Of a stretch of 64,000 bases of DNA, positions 59,173 to 64,000 are shown one piece after another. Below the pieces are notes generated by a model that saw nothing but the letters and a program-made list of their open reading frames with translations, was not told the origin of the DNA and did not search any database. The stretch's first letter is position 1, and each line of letters opens with the position of its first letter. The stretch is from Microcebus murinus (lineage: Eukaryota > Chordata > Mammalia > Primates > Cheirogaleidae), in contig NC_134120.1 of assembly GCF_040939455.1 (NCBI RefSeq), positions 56,063,001 through 56,127,000 on the forward strand, in the 5' to 3' direction. Both the position numbers and the translations under genes were made by a program.

Positions 59173-59355
59173 CTTCAAAATTGACCGGTGGAAGAAGAGA
59201 GCCAGGAGCTGAATGAGGTCGTAGAGAACATAACCTTCCTTCTTCTCCACTCCTATGATATTTGGGGCATGGTAAGGTTTATCTTTGTATAATTCCACAT
59301 GCTTATTCCAGGGAAAGAATCCAAATTGGAAGAAATACTTGACTACAATTGCCAC
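59173..59355 (-). CDS. PIEZO2: PIEZO2 coding exon (blade helix, KKEGYVLYDL segment)
   Basis: 183-bp exon, phase 0 at both ends and therefore frame-neutral. Acceptor gtgtgtag precedes 59355; donor gtaggg follows 59173. It encodes VAIVVKYFFQFGFFPWNK, then a polar stretch with KPYHAPNIIGVEKKEGYV, then LYDLIQLLALFFHRSILK, a hydrophobic helix leading into the next cytosolic loop. Compared with human from memory, the differences are concentrated just after the FFPWNK motif. An open frame runs past the donor for a few codons before stopping, as expected for intron read-through. Human-equivalent residues are 1974-2034. Confidence 0.97.
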
Positions 59356-61278
59356 CTACACACAGATGATAGAAATTAAAAAAAATTACTCCTCCTCTTA
59401 GGAATAGATTTACCTGTATAAAAGAAACAATGACATAAAAATTAAGAAAAATACCCACTTCACAGTTTTGATGGTAGGAATGCACACAATGATGTGGGAT
59501 AACAACACGAGCATCCTCACAGACTGCTGGCTTATAACAAGAACAGCTTACTGTGGCAAGTGTCTTCAATTACACATCTAGAAAGGCCAGATTCCTCATG
59601 GCGCCACATGATTGGTCATTTCCCCTACTTGGCATTTATGCTAAATTTAATTAGGTATTTATATCATTATTCAGCTAAAATATGCTAATTAGGACAAACC
59701 TGAATAGAAACATATTTATAGCTTTATATTTTATTTCTTTAATTTGTAATCTTTAGGAGCTTATGATGTGGTTTGGATATATACCGTTTTCACTTTCCGC
59801 CCTCATATCTGCGTGCTATATTAGTCTGTCAGTGACTAAAACCCAGAAACATCTATTTTTTTTCCTACTTATCTTTGTATCCTTGTGCATAGTTCTCTGC
59901 TTTTGGCACACAGTACAAATTGTAGAATGAGTTAACATCAGCTTAATTTCCCATTTACTTCACTCTTTAATGTGAGGTAAAATGCAGAGCCCCAACTTAA
60001 CCAGGAACATCTTATTTTTGAGGTGAAAACTACGAGTAGCTCTTATTCCCTTTTCCACATTCTTGGTTCCTCCTTTTACCTCATGCCTAGGTAAGAAAGG
60101 GGATCTGACAGATGCATGCACACAGAGGTGTGGCAGACTGGTGCCGTTCCCTGAACCCAGCAGTCATTTGTGTCCCGGAGTGATGTAATGTAAGTAATGT
60201 TTAGGAACAGTTATTTTGGAGAGGCCAATTAAAGTGATAGATAAATGTTTGGCTTTATATCCTTTATTTTCATTATGGAAATAAGATACATGCTATCCAT
60301 ACTTTGAATACTTTTCATATGATTTACTGTATAACTTTGTTTTAATTTTATTGTCGAATTACTTATAAACCCACAAAACTTCTAAGCTCTAAATGTGCCT
60401 CCGTGGGGAGCAGTGTCATTTAAGAAATGATTACAGTGCTGTTGAAAGTGAAAACCTTTCTATGTGAGTCAAGGAAGAAAACCGCCATCTTTGCAAACCT
60501 AAGAATAGAAAGAACCATGGCAGTCCTGGGCACGAAGCCCACTGCGCTTCTTTTACTGCCGTTGTGGTTTTCATGGGAATTTGTGACCTTCTGCGATGTT
60601 TAATAGGGCAGCACAGAAAAGCAGGTGCATGCGACTGGGCGAGCTGCCCATGTTCCCCTCACTCACGATGAAAACAGGCTGCCAAGCCACCCTTTGTGCT
60701 GTTCAGATTTTAAGCAGGTGCTTGTAGCATTTTGTGTTGTGCTGTATGAAAGCTGACTTTTAGGTTTAAAAATGGAAAATATGTATGCTGCGTCAAACTA
60801 CATTCAAAGTGCTTTACTGTCTCACTGAATTCAGTGGCCTTTCACTGGCCACCCCGTGGCGCCAGGCACGAGGCTCAGTTCTGCATGAGTAAGACTGTTC
60901 CTGTCTTGGTGGTTCATATTCTAGGTCAGGCAACCAGGCCTCAAGAGCGTCTTACCACTTGCCAGTTGGATGGGCAACTGTGGGTCAATTATTTAATGTC
61001 ACCGAAGACGTTTCCTTAGGTGTTAAATGGGAATGATACTAGCACCTACCAGGCGTGAGGTGTGAAATGTGAAAAGACACATGAAATTGTGGGCACTAGA
61101 TAACTGTCAGTGCTAGTCACTGGCGCATCTAAGAATGTGTACGGAGCTGAGCGTTCCGGGTGAAACTGTCGGGCGGGCAGGGCGGGCCCATCTGGAGCGA
61201 GGGCACAGGGCTGCGGAGCTGCGCTTTCCCCTGCACAGTGCCCGAGCCACCCGCGAGGAGTGGGTGCCCGAGGCCTAC
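59356..61278 (-). other. PIEZO2: PIEZO2 intron, 1.9 kb
   Basis: Starts gtaggc after 61279 and ends gtgtgtag before 59355. The sequence looks mostly unique, with A/T-rich stretches at 59640-59760 and 60240-60380. I see no exon, RNA gene or clearly bounded repeat. Confidence 0.85.
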
Positions 61279-61537
61279 CTCGGTGTAGACAATGGCCATC
61301 ATCCAGAACCTGCGGCTGGGCCTGGGCACAGACAGCATGGCCCAGAGGAAGATGAGGATGGGGAGCAGGAGGGTGATCATGGAGGCCGAGACCATGTGGT
61401 TGAGGATGATCACGAAGTAGCACACCATCTCTGAGCGGGCGACCAGAGTGTTGTACATGGCATAGAAGAGCAGCAAGAACCGGGGCTGTTCCATGTAGAA
61501 TTTCTCTGATTCTTCAAGCTCATCGTCGTGAAACATT
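61279..61537 (-). CDS. PIEZO2: PIEZO2 coding exon (blade transmembrane helices)
   Basis: 259-bp exon. Acceptor ttgaacag precedes 61537; donor gtaggc follows 61279. The first base completes a lysine codon and the exon ends on a whole codon (GAG). It encodes FHDDELEESEKFY, then at least three hydrophobic helices (FLLLFYAMYNTLVA, MVCYFVIILNHMVSASM, ITLLLPILIFLWAML), then PRPSRRFWMMAIVYTE. These are helices of a late transmembrane repeat in the Piezo blade. The sequence is nearly identical to human PIEZO2 as I remember it. It is separated from the acidic-linker exon by a short 387-bp intron. Human-equivalent residues are about 1888-1973. Confidence 0.97.
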
Positions 61538-61924
61538 CTGTTCAAATAAACAGCACGACAAACATACACTTGTCTTTAATGTCTCCAGATGACTGATTTT
61601 CACTTAGCATGATCCTTCCTGATGCACCCCCACTTCTTATGTGCCTGTATTTCTTTTGGAGACAACCTAATATCAGACTTTATTATGGGAAGAAATGTCA
61701 ACACAAAGGTCTATGGGCAGTTTTTGCTGGTTCTGTAATTCAGTCATGGGAGGACTGAAGTTAGTTTTGTACTTTCAGTGCAAGAGGTCCTGAAATTGCA
61801 TGTTTGCTCTACACGTCTAGGTGAACTTCTTAAAAAAACGCATGAATTGTTCTGCATATAAATCTAGAGTGTGCATGTAAGTGGTGATCTCTGGGTGAGG
61901 GTGGGGTCCCTGCCAGACTCTTAC
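61538..61924 (-). other. PIEZO2: PIEZO2 intron, 387 bp
   Basis: Short intron between the acidic-linker exon and the following transmembrane exon. Starts gtaaga, ends ttgaacag on the minus strand. No repeat recognised. Confidence 0.9.
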
Positions 61925-62347
61925 TTGTTCAGCAGCAGTTCGCTGGCTGTCAGCTCGTGCGTCAGGGGCGGTAAGATGCTCGACTCCAGCTTGTCGGTGC
62001 GGCTGTCGTCGGGGCTGACCACCATGTGGTTCTTGCCTGTGGAGTCGTCCTGTGAGGCGAAGGACAGGTGCTCGAAGCTGACGGCCTTGCTGTAGGAGGG
62101 CGGCACCTCCACGTCCCTGTCCACAGCGGAGAACTGCGCCAACTCCCCCTCGGGGGTCAGGCCCGCCTCCTCCAGGCTCAGGGCTCCCGCCTCGTCCTCG
62201 GCCTGGTCCTCGGCCTCGGACTCGCCATCGGCCCCCGCGGGCTCGGGAGCCGTGCCCCTCGCCTCCTCCTCCTGCTCTGCCTCGACTTCCTCGATGGTCT
62301 CGGTGGTCCCCTGGCGCGAGTACAGCATGGTGCACTGAGTGGGCTCG
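61925..62347 (-). CDS. PIEZO2: PIEZO2 coding exon (acidic intracellular linker)
   Basis: First coding exon seen in the window, 423 bp. The acceptor is cccgacag before 62347 and the donor gtaaga follows 61925. The first base completes a serine codon and the last two bases begin a lysine codon, so the exon is frame-neutral. It encodes about 140 residues of a cytosolic linker: a TMLYSRQGTTETIEE start, then a run rich in Glu, Ala, Gly and Asp, then a conserved PPSYSKAVSFEHLSF stretch and a LPPLTHELTASELLL end. No membrane segment. The exon is strikingly GC- and CpG-rich compared with its introns. The acidic middle looks less conserved with human than the ends, from memory of the human protein. 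Human-equivalent residues are about 1747-1886; indels in this linker may shift that. Confidence 0.95.
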
Positions 62348-64000
62348 CTGTCGGGAGAAAGGGAGGGCGCGGGCCCGCTCTCAGCACCCACAAGCCTGGG
62401 AGCCTGTCCAGATCCTCAGGAGACCGTCAGGACTCCCACGTAAAAATATTAAGGCACAGGAGCAAATGAATGCCCCATTCTCTTCTGCATTCCATTTGTT
62501 CTGTCCCTTCGGGACACTGACAAACAGCAGCAGCCTCTCCCATGCAAGCGTCGAGGGTGCTCGCGGGCGCTCAGTTTAGACCAAGAGCAGCCCGTGCTCT
62601 CAGGGAGCACAGCCCGTCTGTGCACAGAGGTTTGGAAAGTGGTGTCAAGATTCACAGCCATGGGGCCCAGCGTTTATTTCTAAATTGACACATGCTTGGC
62701 ATGGCATACCTGCCGCTCTATCTACTTTAAAGAGCACATCTGTAGGTTTGACCAAGATGTACTCTACTTTCCTTCCTGTGCAATGGGCCCACCCAGATCC
62801 ATAAGGGAATGACTTTTTTGATAGAATATTGGCTAAACAACCGCCTGCTTGACAAAAAAAATGTCACTCTTCTCTAACATTTGTTTTTCCATCCTTTGCC
62901 TTTTTCTCATTGGTGTACATCACATCTGACTGTGCTCCTCTACCATGGCCCCAGCTCCCAGCCACTGCCCACTGAGCCTTCCTCTTCCCCTGGCAAGGAA
63001 CCAGTCTGTCTCCTCACCAGCATGAGCTCTTCTGGGCCCTTCACCCTCTCAGCTGCTCGTTCCACCCCAAGGCATCCCCCTCTGCTCTCCAGCTCCCAAC
63101 AACTTCACTTATTTTCTTCTACCAGTTCCTCTTCTAATGTATGCCCTCTTTTCTTGTGTGCCCTTCCTCTCCTCCTTTTATTCCTTCATCTTCTAACTTT
63201 CTCCATCATGTTCACACAGAAAGGCTGGACATGAAAACAGCACAGCTGGACCAGTGACCTTTACGGCCTGCTTTTTGTTATTGTCCGCCCCAGACACATC
63301 CAGCCACCAGAGGGAGGACAGGCAAAATTACCTGGGGGTTTGGAATCTGGTCAATGTAGGAGTATAATTTGTTAGGTTCTGAAACATGTACTATTATCCT
63401 AATGGGATATGTGAGCAACTGGGTTCCAGAATCTTAAGAGATTCTCAAATACACAGAATGTACCCATTTTTCTTCATAGATACCAGTATAGGCATGCAAA
63501 TGAATGAATGAGCCCTGGCAGAGCACTTCATGGCATCTTGTGACTGAAGAACCAGATTCGCATAAGTCCTTGATACCCGCTCAGGGGTAAATATTCCTGG
63601 GGCTTTCGTCCTAACGGTGTACATCATGGAATGCCAGGCCAAACCAGATTTTCACTAAGACTTACCTCAATTAGATATAGCTTCCTAGGAATGTCATGCA
63701 ATTGACCCACCACCCAGAAATTTTCAGATCACGCGTAGCCAACCTCATACCAGGTCTAACTTCCAGTATGACTGTAACCAACTAGAAGCATACTCCCTAT
63801 TGTTTGGGGTTGAGTCTGCCCCCCTAGGGGCTGAGAGTACCTTCAGGACTCAAAAGGGAGGACTGGCACAGCAAGCATGAGCCACCCAGAGGCCAAATGG
63901 CCAAGGCCTTCTCGTCAATGTCAGGCTCCAGTGTACCGCAGTACTGTGTCAAGAATCACAGCTGCTGGCAAAAAGAAGATAGCACCCTCTGATTTGCCAC
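62348..64000 (-). other. PIEZO2: PIEZO2 intron (upstream part continues beyond the window)
   Basis: No coding exon is visible. The open frames on either strand here (for example a Ser/Pro-rich plus-strand frame at 62881-63234) have no Piezo similarity and reflect a C/T-rich stretch. The next upstream exon must lie beyond 64000. Confidence 0.75.

Larger units (their letters stand above)
24572..62347 (-). other. PIEZO2: PIEZO2 gene, 3' part (16 coding exons, partial gene)
   Basis: PIEZO2 encodes a very large trimeric mechanically gated cation channel of the plasma membrane, used in touch, proprioception and stretch sensing. Sixteen exons on the minus strand join without a frame error into the C-terminal 1,006 residues. 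The C-terminus reads RSPETMIKWTREKTN, which is the PIEZO2 ending (PIEZO1 ends differently after TREK). Exon lengths in transcript order are 423, 259, 183, 253, 133, 148, 215, 159, 148, 189, 93, 173, 129, 80, 184 and 253 bp. If the gene has 52 exons as in human, these are exons 37-52; that numbering is inferred. The 5' part and promoter lie beyond the right edge of the window. Confidence 0.97.

Noticed and set aside
61817..62335. 172-codon minus-strand frame in the linker exon region
   Set aside because: Out of frame with the conserved PIEZO2 reading (which uses PPSYSKAVSFEHLSF); Gly/Arg/Pro-rich by composition.
62068..62469. 133-codon plus-strand frame across the linker exon
   Set aside because: It is the antisense shadow of a GC-rich PIEZO2 exon; low stop density follows from composition.
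62881..63234. Ser/Pro-rich plus-strand frame upstream of the first exon
   Set aside because: C/T-rich composition, wrong strand for PIEZO2, no Piezo similarity.

Overview
This is a vertebrate nuclear window from a primate, most likely a strepsirrhine (lemur, loris or galago). The evidence is a full-length Alu at 3472-3815 with strepsirrhine diagnostics: an extended A/T-rich central linker and a right arm reading ttgctgtgagccaggctgacgccacggcactcactctag. Other primate-typical repeats are present, and there is one large intron-rich gene.

The only recognisable protein-coding gene is PIEZO2, on the minus strand, represented by its 3' part. Sixteen coding exons lie between 62347 (most upstream) and 24572 (stop codon). 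Every intron follows the GT-AG rule and all phases agree. Together they encode the last 1,006 residues plus one split codon: the acidic intracellular linker, the last transmembrane blade helices, the anchor with the Piezo signature PF(X2)E(X6)W, the lysine cluster, the outer pore helix, the extracellular cap spread over several small exons, the inner pore helix and the cytosolic C-terminal plug. I give human-equivalent numbers by counting back from residue 2752; several residues known from human distal arthrogryposis fall exactly where expected. The gene continues upstream beyond 64000.

Layout. 1-9000 is almost wall-to-wall LINE-1, including an L1 whose ORF2 has a roughly 1-kb internal inversion and carries a young Alu. 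8779-9988 is a large inverted repeat (210-bp arms, about 97% identical) whose spacer holds a solo ERV2/ERVK-like LTR with a 5-bp target duplication. 9990-24571 is intergenic DNA downstream of PIEZO2: old L1, MaLR and LTR-like sequence, hAT relics, a second Alu, and a small processed pseudogene ending in a poly(A) tract close to the PIEZO2 3' end. 24572-62347 holds the PIEZO2 exons and introns. The largest intron (11.3 kb, 41573-52842) has collected an old L1, a TATA/AATAAA-bearing LTR, an MLT1-type LTR, a 40-bp tandem duplication and a lineage-type L1 3' end. The intron at 55901-59172 holds a well-bounded hAT element and an AT-rich block with a long hairpin. 62348-64000 is intron with no visible exon.

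I found no evidence of a wholly new biological system. The best leads are the inverted repeat with its embedded LTR, the sense-inverted-sense L1, the promoter-like LTR antisense to PIEZO2, and the frame-neutral small exons of the PIEZO2 cap. Family names for repeats come from recognition by eye, not from a database search.
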